A stretch of DNA of 64,000 bases, taken from Brevibacillus formosus (GTDB taxonomy: Bacteria > Bacillota > Bacilli > Brevibacillales > Brevibacillaceae). A program made the translations under genes and the position numbers. The notes beneath the pieces were generated by a model. It did not search any database and had not been told where the DNA came from. It was given only the letters and a program-made list of their open reading frames with translations. The stretch is taken from positions 121,613 through 185,612 of the forward strand of contig NZ_PXZL01000012.1 of the NCBI RefSeq assembly GCF_003013405.1, read 5' to 3'. Below, in pieces: positions 51,945 to 60,330 of this stretch (within the stretch, counting starts at the first letter, position 1; each line of letters begins with the position of its first letter).

Positions 51945-52554
51945 TAGTGAGGAAAGAAAGTTCCTATATGCTAAACCCTACTTCGTTGGAGTGATTGTAG
52001 ACACAGATTCAAATGAATTTGACTGGTTTTGGAACGACGACGAGAGAGGTCAATTAGGGAGATTCATAAAAGAGAGTAACTTTACTGATCTTATATGTGA
52101 ATTGGTTCATATTTTCAAAGAAGGGCTGCCAAACTACTACGAGCTTTCTTCACTTTTTAGTGTGAAATATGAAATAGTACAAGGATATTTAATATCTCGT
52201 TATGGATTAGAAACTGCTCGAAAAGAGAAAGATGAGTTTGAAAGACGGTTTGGTAAAGGTAAAGCAGGTATGGATAATGGAGATAAAATTATTTGTAGAG
52301 TCGAAAACATTGAACGTAAAGATCAAGATATATCTAAAATAGAAATGGATATTGACATTGAGTGTTTAAAAATCAATGACCTTTATTTATTTGTCAACGA
52401 AATACCAGATCTGAATGAATTGAAAGCCAACATTGAGGCGAAGTTTGATCATATTAACATTACTGTTAGTAATAAATTAATAGTCGAAGATAAAACCTAT
52501 AGAATTATTGTTTTAGAAGATGAAAATAGGATGGCTGGGCATTTTCAGGAATAG
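51931..52554 (+). CDS. Candidate immunity protein for the HNHP-motif toxin
   Basis: A 207-residue acidic protein starting inside the 3' end of the toxin fragment, with GGGAGG before the ATG. YAKPYFVGVIVDTDSNEFDW at the start and a C-terminal beta-rich part (IICRVENIERK to YRIIVLEDENR). I cannot name the family. The overlap with the toxin end, AT-rich composition and terminator shared in type with the Imm3-like gene support an immunity role. Confidence 0.55.
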   Translation: MYTNNSEERKFLYAKPYFVGVIVDTDSNEFDWFWNDDERGQLGRFIKESNFTDLICELVHIFKEGLPNYYELSSLFSVKYEIVQGYLISRYGLETARKEKDEFERRFGKGKAGMDNGDKIICRVENIERKDQDISKIEMDIDIECLKINDLYLFVNEIPDLNELKANIEAKFDHINITVSNKLIVEDKTYRIIVLEDENRMAGHFQE

Positions 52555-52600
52555 TAGACTGTTGGCCAAGGGTCTGCCAATAATTTTGTTTAAACATACG

Positions 52601-52640
52601 CCACGATACGAGCTAACCGTCCGTATTGTGGTTTCTTTTT
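52601..52640 (+). terminator. Terminator after the last immunity-type gene
   Basis: CCACGATACG pairs with CGTATTGTGG around an 11-nt loop and is followed by TTTCTTTTTC. Same loop sequence (AGCTAACCG) as at 51313. Confidence 0.8.
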
Positions 52641-52781
52641 CATCCATCGTTATTTTGTAAAATAAATTCGAATTTGAATAGGGAATTGTTGGGAAGTTGT
52701 TTCTGCCATCATGGCCCGCAGAGCCTTCAACAACCAAGTAGCTGAGGTGCTCTCTTATAAGCTGATTCTTTTTTCTAGACG

Positions 52782-52810
52782 AAAAAAGACTGCCGAGTTT
52801 CTCGACAGCC
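52782..52810 (-). terminator. Terminator of the small gene at 52833
   Basis: GACTGCCGAG (52788-52797) pairs with CTCGACAGCC (52801-52810, one mismatch region) around TTT; six A on the + strand give a T-run for the - strand. Confidence 0.7.
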
Positions 52811-52832
52811 TTAAAGTGGGAGACAGTAATTA

Positions 52833-52985
52833 TTAATCTTTCAACTCCGTAATCACTTTTGAAGCCCGTTTTTCATCAGGGGTAGGGAACATTTGAAATT
52901 GATGCTGAAGGTCGATTTCCTTCTCATTCAAGTCACTTGAATCTTTTTGCTCAGCTTGTCCCCTGTGTTTATCGCTATTTTCCAC
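52833..52985 (-). CDS. Small hydrophilic protein, unknown
   Basis: A 50-residue protein with GTG start and an excellent AGGGAGGTGA site six bases upstream, followed by its own terminator. It is rich in Asp, Glu, Gln and Lys (ENSDKHRGQAEQKDSSD, LQHQFQMFPTPDEKRASKVI). No Cys, no membrane helix. Composition would suit a small spore or stress protein, but I do not recognise a family. Confidence 0.6.
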   Translation of the reverse strand: MENSDKHRGQAEQKDSSDLNEKEIDLQHQFQMFPTPDEKRASKVITELKD

Positions 52986-53059
52986 GACCAGTCACCTCCC
53001 TCAAAGGAGTAGGGTATACAACAAGTCCCTATTTTATCCCAGAAAGAGGAAAAGAATGC

Positions 53060-55045
53060 TTATCGTTTAATCGGCAATGAATAGTAACCAAATGCTAAGT
53101 CAAGCAAGGCACTGGCTTCTTGACGCTTCAGTAAATCTTTTGCACGGAATGTGAAAGAGCCATCTGGGTTTACCTTCGTGTCAGGATCGATGATGCCTTG
53201 TGAAACAAGAGCAGTGATCGCATCTTTTGCCCATGCGTCGGCTGTGTCTTGCAGCGTCACTTTGCTGGTTGCCACTGGTTCAAGCTGCTTTAAATTTTGG
53301 ATCATGGCAGCAGCGACTTGTCTTGTGATTGGTGCCGAAGGGTTCAAATTAGGGATGCCCACGGCCAATTGCTGTCTAAGCCCGTCTTCCATCCCGGCCA
53401 TTACGTAATGGCCTTCTGCTTTGATCAGGGCGTCAGCAAATTCACCTTGTGTCATGGTCCCTGTAGGATCAAATTTACTTCCTGATTTCGCTGCCATAAT
53501 GGAAAGGGCGCTGAGGTTGTTGATATGGGTCTTATAGCTGCTAGTGTTAGGGACGTCTGAGTAGGTCTTTTCCATTTCCATTTTTTGTGATTCGCCAGCA
53601 AGGCTAACGCCTTTTGGTGTTGTATAATAGAAGTATTTGATGTTACCGTTTTTGTCTTCCTTGAACGCGACTTTTTCGCCTGCCTCATCTACAAATAGCA
53701 ATGGGCGAATCATTCGCAGCTTTTGTTTTCCGGTTGCCTCACTCTCAAGCACGAGTGATCCATTCTCATAGGTAATAGAAGTGCGTGTCCAATAGGCACG
53801 CGTATGTTGATACAGCCCGAAATATTTTTGCGCATCCGCTTCACTCAAGGGCAAGTAAACAGGCTCAGCTTTTTTTTCTGTTTCTGGGAAATAATGATCC
53901 ATGAATTCTTTGTAAATATCAGCGCTAACCATTGAATCATTGTTGTAGGACATGAAAAAGCCGGTTTTATGTTCCGGGATCAATACCATCAGGGAAGAAT
54001 GGCCTGGCATGTTTCCGCCCTTCAAAACAACGTGCTGACCATTTGTATACTCTGGAAAATAGTTTTCAAAGCCTACTGTTGTGATCGGGATGTCATCCGC
54101 GAAAATCTGGTGCGTATGCATCAATTCCATGCTTTTCTGGCTGACGATTTCCTTGCCGTCAAATTTTCCGTTTTGCAGGTGCATGATCATGTACTTTGCC
54201 ATGTCTTCTGCTGTTGATATAATGCTTCCCTGCGGACCATCAGTTGGATTGGTTCCTTCTAGCGGACGTGGCTCGCCATTATCATAGTAATTGGCAGCCA
54301 TTCTCTTCATGAGTTCAGGCTTCAAACGTTCACTGGTCGAGGTCATTCCGAGAGGCTTGAACACTTTTTCATCCATATACTGGGCAAAGGGGATTCCACT
54401 TGCTTTTTCCACGGCGTAGCCAGCGAGCAAGAATCCTGTATTATCATACGTATAGGTTTCGCCAGGCGGTCGGATGATGACCGGCATGTGCTTTGGAAAG
54501 AATTCATCCATAGAGATGTCCTGCCCGATGTATTGTGGACCGGTAAAGGTAGTTTCATCAGGAAATGCGAAGCCAGGTGTGTATGTGAGCAAGTCGTACA
54601 TGGTGACGGGTTTTCCTGTATTATTAGGAATTTTTAGCCCACCGAGATATTCCTCTATATTGCCATGCAAGTCAATTTTACCCGCATCGACTTGCTGCAT
54701 GGCAGCCAAGGCGGTAAAGGTTTTTGATACTGAGCCAATTTGGAACACCGTGTCTTTATCAACAGGGATTTTCTTTTCCTTGTTAGCAAAGCCGTAGCCT
54801 TTGTTCACGAGGACTTTTCCATCACGGACGACAACAAAGCTGGAACCAGCCACATTATATTCTTTCATTTTTTCTGCAAACAGTGGATCGGCAAACGCTT
54901 CTATTTCTTTGGCATCCACCGGTCCTTGGGTAATGGAAGCAGTCTGAGTGGATTCCACAGCTCCGAGCGACTGCGTGCATGCGGAAATCAAGGTCGTGGA
55001 GAGAAGAAAAACGACGAGACTCATTTTTTGTATCACTTTTTTCAT
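53060..55045 (-). CDS. Beta-lactamase-fold serine hydrolase lipoprotein with S-layer-homology-like C-terminus
   Basis: A 661-residue exported lipoprotein: signal peptide with lipobox LISAC (Cys23). The catalytic domain (residues ~45-390) is class C beta-lactamase/D-alanyl-D-alanine carboxypeptidase-like, with SxxK in QIGSVSKTFTAL, YDN in TYTYDNTGFLLAGYA and a GGNMPGHSSL third motif. After a beta-rich middle, the last ~140 residues hold SLH-like repeats (MTQGEFADALIKAEG, ITRQVAAAMIQNL, KRQEASALLDLAFGYY), suggesting wall attachment. Probably acts on D-amino-acid peptides; not necessarily an antibiotic-resistance enzyme. Confidence 0.85.
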   Translation of the reverse strand: MKKVIQKMSLVVFLLSTTLISACTQSLGAVESTQTASITQGPVDAKEIEAFADPLFAEKMKEYNVAGSSFVVVRDGKVLVNKGYGFANKEKKIPVDKDTVFQIGSVSKTFTALAAMQQVDAGKIDLHGNIEEYLGGLKIPNNTGKPVTMYDLLTYTPGFAFPDETTFTGPQYIGQDISMDEFFPKHMPVIIRPPGETYTYDNTGFLLAGYAVEKASGIPFAQYMDEKVFKPLGMTSTSERLKPELMKRMAANYYDNGEPRPLEGTNPTDGPQGSIISTAEDMAKYMIMHLQNGKFDGKEIVSQKSMELMHTHQIFADDIPITTVGFENYFPEYTNGQHVVLKGGNMPGHSSLMVLIPEHKTGFFMSYNNDSMVSADIYKEFMDHYFPETEKKAEPVYLPLSEADAQKYFGLYQHTRAYWTRTSITYENGSLVLESEATGKQKLRMIRPLLFVDEAGEKVAFKEDKNGNIKYFYYTTPKGVSLAGESQKMEMEKTYSDVPNTSSYKTHINNLSALSIMAAKSGSKFDPTGTMTQGEFADALIKAEGHYVMAGMEDGLRQQLAVGIPNLNPSAPITRQVAAAMIQNLKQLEPVATSKVTLQDTADAWAKDAITALVSQGIIDPDTKVNPDGSFTFRAKDLLKRQEASALLDLAFGYYSLPIKR

Positions 55046-55315
55046 GTGCGATTCTCCTTTGTTTTGGTAACACGTTTTGGCGCATCGACTCCTGAAGTGA
55101 GCGCTTTAGCACAGTATGGCAAAGCTCGTGTCATACTCGATAGTTACTTCCTGTCATCACTTTTCCGACTGACAAAATGATTTTGATGAAATGACATGAC
55201 GCAGCCTGTCATATGACATTTTGATACTGGTTCATGTGACGCGCAGTGGTTTACGGTAAGGGCAGACCGTCATCAGTATGTCGGAAAAGGTATAGATAGG
55301 AGAGAATTAGCTCAG
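55046..55315. other. Divergent promoter region with palindromic repeats
   Basis: No gene. The perfect palindrome TGTCATATGACA (55207-55218) is flanked by further TGACA-type half-sites (near 55170 and 55193), about 100 bp upstream of the sensor-domain gene; a plausible operator for the fused regulator downstream. Confidence 0.4.
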
Positions 55316-55903
55316 ATGAAAAGAGCGATCATGCGTAACGTTCAAAATGTTATCTTTTTGCTGTATACATTTGTCTCGGGAGTATTTTATTTATGTTTTT
55401 ACTTGGTCAGTATCGTGCTTGGCTTGGCCTTGTCATTTACCGTAGTGGGAATTCCGTTGCTCACCAATGTTTTGCGTACAACTCAAACCTTTGTCCAGCA
55501 TGAACGTATTCAGACGAAGATTTATACTGATATTTCGATAGAACCTTTCGAAACAAGACAAAGAATAGAAGGTAATCAATGGAAGCAGGCAAAGGCGGAA
55601 TTAATGGATGTGAGAAACTGGATATCCGTTTATTGGCTGATGCAAAAATTTGTCCTAGGCTGTATCTGCCTAGTGGTCGGAGTGCTCATCTATATTGCAC
55701 CCGTATGTTTTGCGTTCATACCGTTGCTCTATCCTTTCGTGGAGCTACATTTTTTCGGAAGCGTAGTGGATTCAGAGCTGAAGGCATTGCAAATTATGGG
55801 TTTAGGATTCATACTCATGATCGGGTGCTCCAAGCTAGGGAGCGGACTGGTACAATTAGTTGGTGGGTACACGCGCTTGATGTTCAAAGCAATTAGGGGA
55901 TGA
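55316..55903 (+). CDS. Membrane protein with 'putative sensor' domain
   Basis: A 195-residue protein with four hydrophobic segments in two pairs (FVSGVFYLCFYLVSIVLGLA and FTVVGIPLL; later VLGCICLVVGVLIYIAP and FIPLLYPF). This layout and the FVQHERI loop resemble the stand-alone sensor domain (PF13796 type) often fused to or next to NarL-class histidine kinases. It lies 4 bp before the hybrid kinase gene, so the two probably form one signalling unit. Confidence 0.75.
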   Translation: MKRAIMRNVQNVIFLLYTFVSGVFYLCFYLVSIVLGLALSFTVVGIPLLTNVLRTTQTFVQHERIQTKIYTDISIEPFETRQRIEGNQWKQAKAELMDVRNWISVYWLMQKFVLGCICLVVGVLIYIAPVCFAFIPLLYPFVELHFFGSVVDSELKALQIMGLGFILMIGCSKLGSGLVQLVGGYTRLMFKAIRG

Positions 55904-55907
55904 TGGT

Positions 55908-57716
55908 TTGTTAGATATCGTAAAACAATGGGCCTGGTATGACTGGGTGATGCTTTTTTTACGTCTGATCGTTTGCTTTTCACTCACCGTTACAACTGTA
56001 ACATTTGGAGAGTATCTCACTTTGCCCTTATGGATGGTTATACTTTGGGAAGTGATGGTTTTTTCCGTCCCGTGGATTTGTTTAATGCTGAGCTATCGTT
56101 ACTATCTGATAGCAGAAATGCTCTTGTTTGGCGGATTATCGATTTATCTCACGTCTATGTTTCCGGAGGCGTACCTTTCTTTTTTGATGCCAGCTTTTTT
56201 GATTGCCGCCAATAGTGCGGAGAAATCGTTTCGCTGGTCGGCTCCCATTACGATTGTTTTTATCCCACTGTTGATTATGTTTTTTTCTCGTGCAATTGAT
56301 GTGTTCGTGATTTTGCCGCAAGTCGGGCTTGCTTATGCGATAGGGTTTGCTTTTCATTTGCTCATCGTCAACCATCGTCAAAATGAAATTATTCGCAAGC
56401 AAAACAGTGTCCTGGAGCAATACCTCACCCAAATCGAGAGAGTGACTCTGCTGGAGGAGCGGGATCGGCTTTCCAAGGACCTGCATGATACGATGGGGCA
56501 TTCCTATGTCTCGATCATTATGGGGATGGAAACCTTACGTCAGGATATAGCGTCGCAGGAAGGGGTGCAAAAGCTCGAATCCCTCTTGCACCTTGCACGA
56601 AAAGGCATGAAGGAAGTAAGAGGGTACTTGCATCAGATGGGGTCACCGCAAGAGACGCTTCCCTTGGTTCATTCGCTGAGGCAGCTTGCGGAGGAGTTTC
56701 AGACACATGCAAAAGTGAATGTGCGGTTTCGTGCGATTGGAGAAGAGTATCCGGTCGGTAAACAGGTAAAAATGACCTTGTTTCGCTGCTTGCAGGAATC
56801 TTTGACGAATGCCGTACGTCACGGGCACGCTACGGACATCGTCGTTTCCTTGCATTTTGAGCAGCAACAGACAAGGCTGGAAGTACAGGATAACGGTCAT
56901 GGAGTGGAAAATTGGGAGGATGGCTTCGGCATCACGACGATGAAAGAGCGGGCCTCTCTTCTGCAAGGAAGAGTATCCGTATACTCAGAGCGGGGAGAAG
57001 GAACGCTCGTTACTTGTTTGGTGCCGAGGATGGTAGAGAGCGCCGATGAAATCATTCGTTTGTTTATCGTCGATGATCACTCGTTTATTCGGGAAAGCTT
57101 GCGCTCCATATTAGAGGGACAGCGGGATCTGCGGGTAGTCGGGTTAGCCGAGGATGGGGCGCAGGCTGTGGAGCTGTGCGAGGAGCTGGAACCAGACCTG
57201 GTGCTGATGGACTTGGAGATGCCAAATATGGACGGGATTACTGCGACAAAACGAATAAAGGAAAAATGGCCCGGTATTCGTGTCCTTGTCCTGTCTACGT
57301 TTCAGGATACTGAAAAAGCCAAGGAAATCATGCGCAGTGGTGCAGACGGCTATCTCTTGAAATCGATCGATTCACGAGAGCTTGCAGAAACGATTCGCCT
57401 CGTCCATCGCGGTGGTACCATGATTGCACAGGACCTGTTTCATAAAATGCTGGATGCACAGCCAGTAAACCAACAGGAAGATCTGTTCGTTGCGCCGAAA
57501 CTAAGCGAAAAAGACGAGAATGCTTATGGTTTAACGAAGCGGGAGCAAGAGATTTTGCAGATGCTTTCCCAAGGCATGCGCTATAAAACAATCGCTTCCA
57601 AGCTGTATTTGTCAGACGGTACCGTCCGTAACTATGCGTCTGCTCTGTATGACAAGCTCGGGGTGCGGAATCGGGATGACGCGGTACAAAAAGGGAAAAT
57701 GGAAGGACTTCTGTAA
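55908..57716 (+). CDS. Fused histidine kinase and NarL-type response regulator
   Basis: A 602-residue single polypeptide. Residues ~1-170 have five or six membrane helices; a HisKA_3 domain follows (LSKDLHDTMGHSYVSIIMGM, His in DLHD), a HATPase (LTNAVRHGHATDIVV, GFGITTMKERASLLQG), and directly a receiver (LFIVDDHSFIRESL, Asp in DLVLMDLEMPNMDGI, LLKSIDS) and LuxR-type helix-turn-helix (LTKREQEILQMLSQGM, YLSDGTVRNYASALYDKLG). DesK/DesR-type partners are usually separate. Start is TTG after AGGGG. Confidence 0.88.
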   Translation: MLDIVKQWAWYDWVMLFLRLIVCFSLTVTTVTFGEYLTLPLWMVILWEVMVFSVPWICLMLSYRYYLIAEMLLFGGLSIYLTSMFPEAYLSFLMPAFLIAANSAEKSFRWSAPITIVFIPLLIMFFSRAIDVFVILPQVGLAYAIGFAFHLLIVNHRQNEIIRKQNSVLEQYLTQIERVTLLEERDRLSKDLHDTMGHSYVSIIMGMETLRQDIASQEGVQKLESLLHLARKGMKEVRGYLHQMGSPQETLPLVHSLRQLAEEFQTHAKVNVRFRAIGEEYPVGKQVKMTLFRCLQESLTNAVRHGHATDIVVSLHFEQQQTRLEVQDNGHGVENWEDGFGITTMKERASLLQGRVSVYSERGEGTLVTCLVPRMVESADEIIRLFIVDDHSFIRESLRSILEGQRDLRVVGLAEDGAQAVELCEELEPDLVLMDLEMPNMDGITATKRIKEKWPGIRVLVLSTFQDTEKAKEIMRSGADGYLLKSIDSRELAETIRLVHRGGTMIAQDLFHKMLDAQPVNQQEDLFVAPKLSEKDENAYGLTKREQEILQMLSQGMRYKTIASKLYLSDGTVRNYASALYDKLGVRNRDDAVQKGKMEGLL

Positions 57717-57724
57717 TGTGTGAT

Positions 57725-57753
57725 AGCCAGGGAGGTAGGCCCTGGCTTTTTTG
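57725..57753 (+). terminator. Terminator after the fused kinase-regulator
   Basis: AGCCAGGG pairs with CCCTGGCT around AGGTAGG, followed by TTTTT. Confidence 0.88.
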
Positions 57754-57807
57754 CTTTTTCCTGTCTTATTCACGGCTTTACACCAGATAGAGTAGGGCAT
57801 AGAAGAG

Positions 57808-57900
57808 CAGTTCGATTTAAATGATGTGGATGAACAATTATCAGGAGAGGAAAAGGCAGATCAGTCATTCGAATAAAGGAAGTATTGAGTAAGCGATAGA
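57808..57900 (+). pseudogene. Imm3-like immunity gene remnant (C-terminal)
   Basis: EEQFDLNDVDEQLSGEEKAD, then a stop and, one frame over, RIKEVLSKR, correspond to LEQFDMNDVGEQLSEFEKLD and RIKEVLTKL near the end of the intact gene at 50572. No 5' part. Confidence 0.65.
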
Positions 57901-57917
57901 ATACAGCCTGATTAAAA

Positions 57918-57962
57918 ACTTATTCTTATTCCAACTGAATGATGAGAGGGAATGAGCCTTTT
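57918..57962 (+). repeat. Inter-cassette repeat, partial copy 3
   Basis: TTATTCCAACTGAATGATGAGAGGGAATGAGCCTTTT resembles 43730-43764 (shown here by its two halves: TTATTCCAACT and GAGAGGGAATGAGCC), about 14 kb away. Confidence 0.6.
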
Positions 57963-58349
57963 CGTGACACTATCAACTTTGAAAATGTAAAGAAAATCAA
58001 TTTACCGGCTCCTAATGAGTTTTCACAAGATTGGGAGTATGAAGTGTCCGATTCCTCAAGAGTAGCCGATTTCTTATTTGCATATGAAAACTTTAATCTA
58101 GAGAAAGAGGAAAAGTTTGCTTTAATGATTGTTATTATTTCCTCATACGATGATGCGATGGTTAAAGAAAAGGATGAGGAGAGTTGGGCTACCTCCATAA
58201 GGAATAATCTCCTTAAAGATATTCGCATTCATAAGAATACGATTGATTATTGGGCGATGTTGGATGAGGCCGATTTGGACAATTGCTTTTTTGTAACACC
58301 TTTTATAAGGGAGATCGTAAATGTAGCTAAGCTAGGTGGTCGAAATTAA
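57939..58349 (+). CDS. Possible immunity-type protein, probably 5'-truncated
   Basis: An open frame of up to 136 residues whose first codons lie inside the inter-cassette repeat and lack a clear ribosome site, so the real N-terminus may be lost. DWEYEVSDSSRVADFLFAYE, a hydrophobic LMIVIISSYDD segment and DNCFFVTPFIREIV suggest a compact alpha/beta immunity-like protein. Acidic and AT-rich like the other immunity candidates. Function unknown. Confidence 0.4.
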   Translation: MMRGNEPFRDTINFENVKKINLPAPNEFSQDWEYEVSDSSRVADFLFAYENFNLEKEEKFALMIVIISSYDDAMVKEKDEESWATSIRNNLLKDIRIHKNTIDYWAMLDEADLDNCFFVTPFIREIVNVAKLGGRN

Positions 58350-58666
58350 ACTTCCAAAGGCTAATCCCACCTTTAACGATGAGGGAAACATGAGAGTAAA
58401 TGGAGGATTATGCAGCAACTAAGGGAAAAACTGTCACTGGAACAATTCGATAATCTTATTACAAGAAAAACCTTGGTATTAGAAAAAATTGAACAGATGC
58501 CAATTGCATATCATTTAGATACGATAGGTTAAGTCGGAATTTTCAAACCAATCCCCTAAGAAATTTGACAACTATTTACATAAAGTTGTATATTAAACTA
58601 CCAAATGTAACCCCCTATATACATAAACAATTCTTCTATCCAAACTCCACGAGGAGGAATGACACG
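58350..58666 (+). other. Fragment-rich region
   Basis: Contains a weak fourth copy of the inter-cassette repeat (58350-58392), the immunity fragment at 58410-58532, and then the leader of the gene at 58667. Confidence 0.5.
58410..58532 (+). pseudogene. Imm3-like immunity gene fragment (middle part)
   Basis: A 40-residue frame with GGAGG before its ATG: LREKLSLEQFDNLITRK and LEKIEQMPIAYHLDT align in spacing with LQHEIAPDDYQDILERRD and LDGIESIPVDYSPNT of the gene at 50572. Confidence 0.5.
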
Positions 58667-59290
58667 ATGGAAATGTCTATCACAAGAGGACTCTCAGAAC
58701 TAAAGTTACTCGATAAACGAATCCAAAAAGGAATCAATGAAACGACTTTCATGTCTTCGGCCATAGGGCATAAGCCAGTAACTGGCTATACTTCAACAGA
58801 ACTGTATGTGGAAACGACAGAGCGCAACTACCAATCCACCATTGATCTAATAAAAAGAAGACAAAAAATTAAGTCACTGATCGTCGAGTCCAACGCAAAG
58901 ACGATGGTAACGATTAGCGGCAAGAGAATGACAGTGGCAGAAGCAATCGAGCGAAAAACCTCCATTCAATATGAGAAATTACTGCTGGAGAAAATGAGAA
59001 GAGATTACAATCACGCTGTCACGCAGGTTGAAGAGAAAAATGAAGAAGTACAGCTGCGGTTAGAAAAGCTGCTCGAAGCGAACTTTGGCAAAGACTCCAA
59101 GGTGAAGGATACAGAAATGGAAGCGATCTCCAAACCGTTTAAAGAGCAAAATGAAGCGAAGCTCGTAGACCCATTGAAGTTGAAAGAGAAAATGGATACG
59201 CTAAGTAAAGAAATCGATGAGTTTGAGTGTGAAGTCGATTTTATTTTAAGTGAATCCAATACGATTACCAAAATCAATCTTGTGGATTAA
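58667..59290 (+). CDS. Coiled-coil protein of phage/island type (DUF6847-like)
   Basis: A 207-residue, almost entirely helical protein. The start ISRGLSELKLLDKRI-like segment (SITRGLSELKLLDKRIQKGI) and a short beta hairpin with VTISGKRMTVAEAIERK followed by long helices recall small proteins found in Bacillus phages and conjugative elements. GAGGAGG lies nine bases before the ATG at 58667; the frame upstream to 58565 is not needed. Function unknown. Confidence 0.6.
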   Translation: MEMSITRGLSELKLLDKRIQKGINETTFMSSAIGHKPVTGYTSTELYVETTERNYQSTIDLIKRRQKIKSLIVESNAKTMVTISGKRMTVAEAIERKTSIQYEKLLLEKMRRDYNHAVTQVEEKNEEVQLRLEKLLEANFGKDSKVKDTEMEAISKPFKEQNEAKLVDPLKLKEKMDTLSKEIDEFECEVDFILSESNTITKINLVD

Positions 59291-59726
59291 CAGTGTGTTT
59301 TGCTGCTAATCATTTGAATAGTTGATAAACGAGAGTCCCTTACCTAGTGGGTTAACTAGGCCATCCTAAAGCTATTTGGTGAATATGAGGATGAAAGCTC
59401 AAAGCTTAGCGCTTAGATTTCAAAACTTACGTATCAAAGCTCTTTAGGCTCAAAGATCAGGACTTAGGCTTTAAAACTCGATGAAATCTTGGAGTACTGG
59501 TCCATAAAAGTGCACTCTCTGGACTTTTCAGCAACCACCAAGCTAAATGGTTAGCAACTAGCACTCATACAAAGTAGAGATAAGTTGAGAAATGATTTTC
59601 AACGTACCTCTACTTTTTTATTTTTTAAACGTAACGGTTAAGAGATAGCAAAGATATGTCGATACAAAGAGGAAGAAAAGGAAATAAATTGATTATGCAA
59701 TACAAGGAAAGTCAGGGAGTGAAGTA
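59291..59726. other. Intergenic region with terminator
   Basis: No gene seen. Contains irregular CAAAGCTT/AGCTCTTTAGG-type short repeats (59395-59480) and the terminator at 59573-59620; the remainder is the leader of the following operon. Confidence 0.5.
59573..59620 (+). terminator. Two-part terminator stem
   Basis: AGTAGAG (59573-59579) pairs with CTCTACT (59608-59614), with an inner GTTGA/TTCAAC stem, followed by TTTTTTA. Confidence 0.75.
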
Positions 59727-60311
59727 ATGGAATTTGAGTTTCATGTTACCTTCAACGATCTACAACTTGATGAAAAGAAAGCTTTTATCGATCTCTGCCA
59801 ATCGCAACAAGTGAAACCGGTCATGATCGTCTTGGATCAGGGAAATTACATCAATCAACCGATGATAACAGGAGTAATTAAACGACCAGGTTTTCATGAA
59901 GCCAATATAGAGATGGAAAAGATTGCAGCTACGTTTCAAAACAACGGTTTTACCATCGTCCGAAAAAAAGTAGAGATTTCTCCAAAGGAAGAAACGTACT
60001 TTCACCAGCCCATCCTGAAAAACTCGAAGCCTTACTTCGAATGGCATGGCAAAGTACAGGTCGATGATGTCGCGGCGTTACGAAATTTATGCGAGGGTCA
60101 TGGCGGGCATATTTCGAGAAACTCTTTGAATGCGAATGGAAAGGTGAGATTTATCACCGTCCGAGAATATGAAAGCCCGAAACAGTTTTACGATCGAGTA
60201 GAAATGATACATACCATTTTGCAAGCAAATCAGATCGAGCTAATCAAAGAACAATACGAATTATGTATCTATGACAGTCGTGAAGAGCTGGACAGCGGTT
60301 GGATTTCCTAA
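59727..60311 (+). CDS. Unknown two-repeat protein, partner of AbiEii-like gene
   Basis: A 194-residue protein built from two similar halves: FEFHVTFNDLQLDEKKAFIDL and PYFEWHGKVQVDDVAALRNL begin equivalent domains, each followed by a KPxxI/VRFITV strand and a helix (IEMEKIAATFQNNGF; VEMIHTILQANQIEL). It may be a duplicated ferredoxin-like fold. GGGAGTG precedes the ATG. It lies 19 bp upstream of the AbiEii-like gene in the position where an AbiEi antitoxin regulator would be expected, but it is not recognisably AbiEi. Confidence 0.6.
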   Translation: MEFEFHVTFNDLQLDEKKAFIDLCQSQQVKPVMIVLDQGNYINQPMITGVIKRPGFHEANIEMEKIAATFQNNGFTIVRKKVEISPKEETYFHQPILKNSKPYFEWHGKVQVDDVAALRNLCEGHGGHISRNSLNANGKVRFITVREYESPKQFYDRVEMIHTILQANQIELIKEQYELCIYDSREELDSGWIS

Positions 60312-60330
60312 TTTTAGATGGAGGATCATG

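Noticed and set aside
37506..52640. Prophage
   Set aside because: Apart from the spike and PAAR-like genes there are no capsid, portal, terminase, integrase or lysis genes; the content fits a toxin-immunity island.
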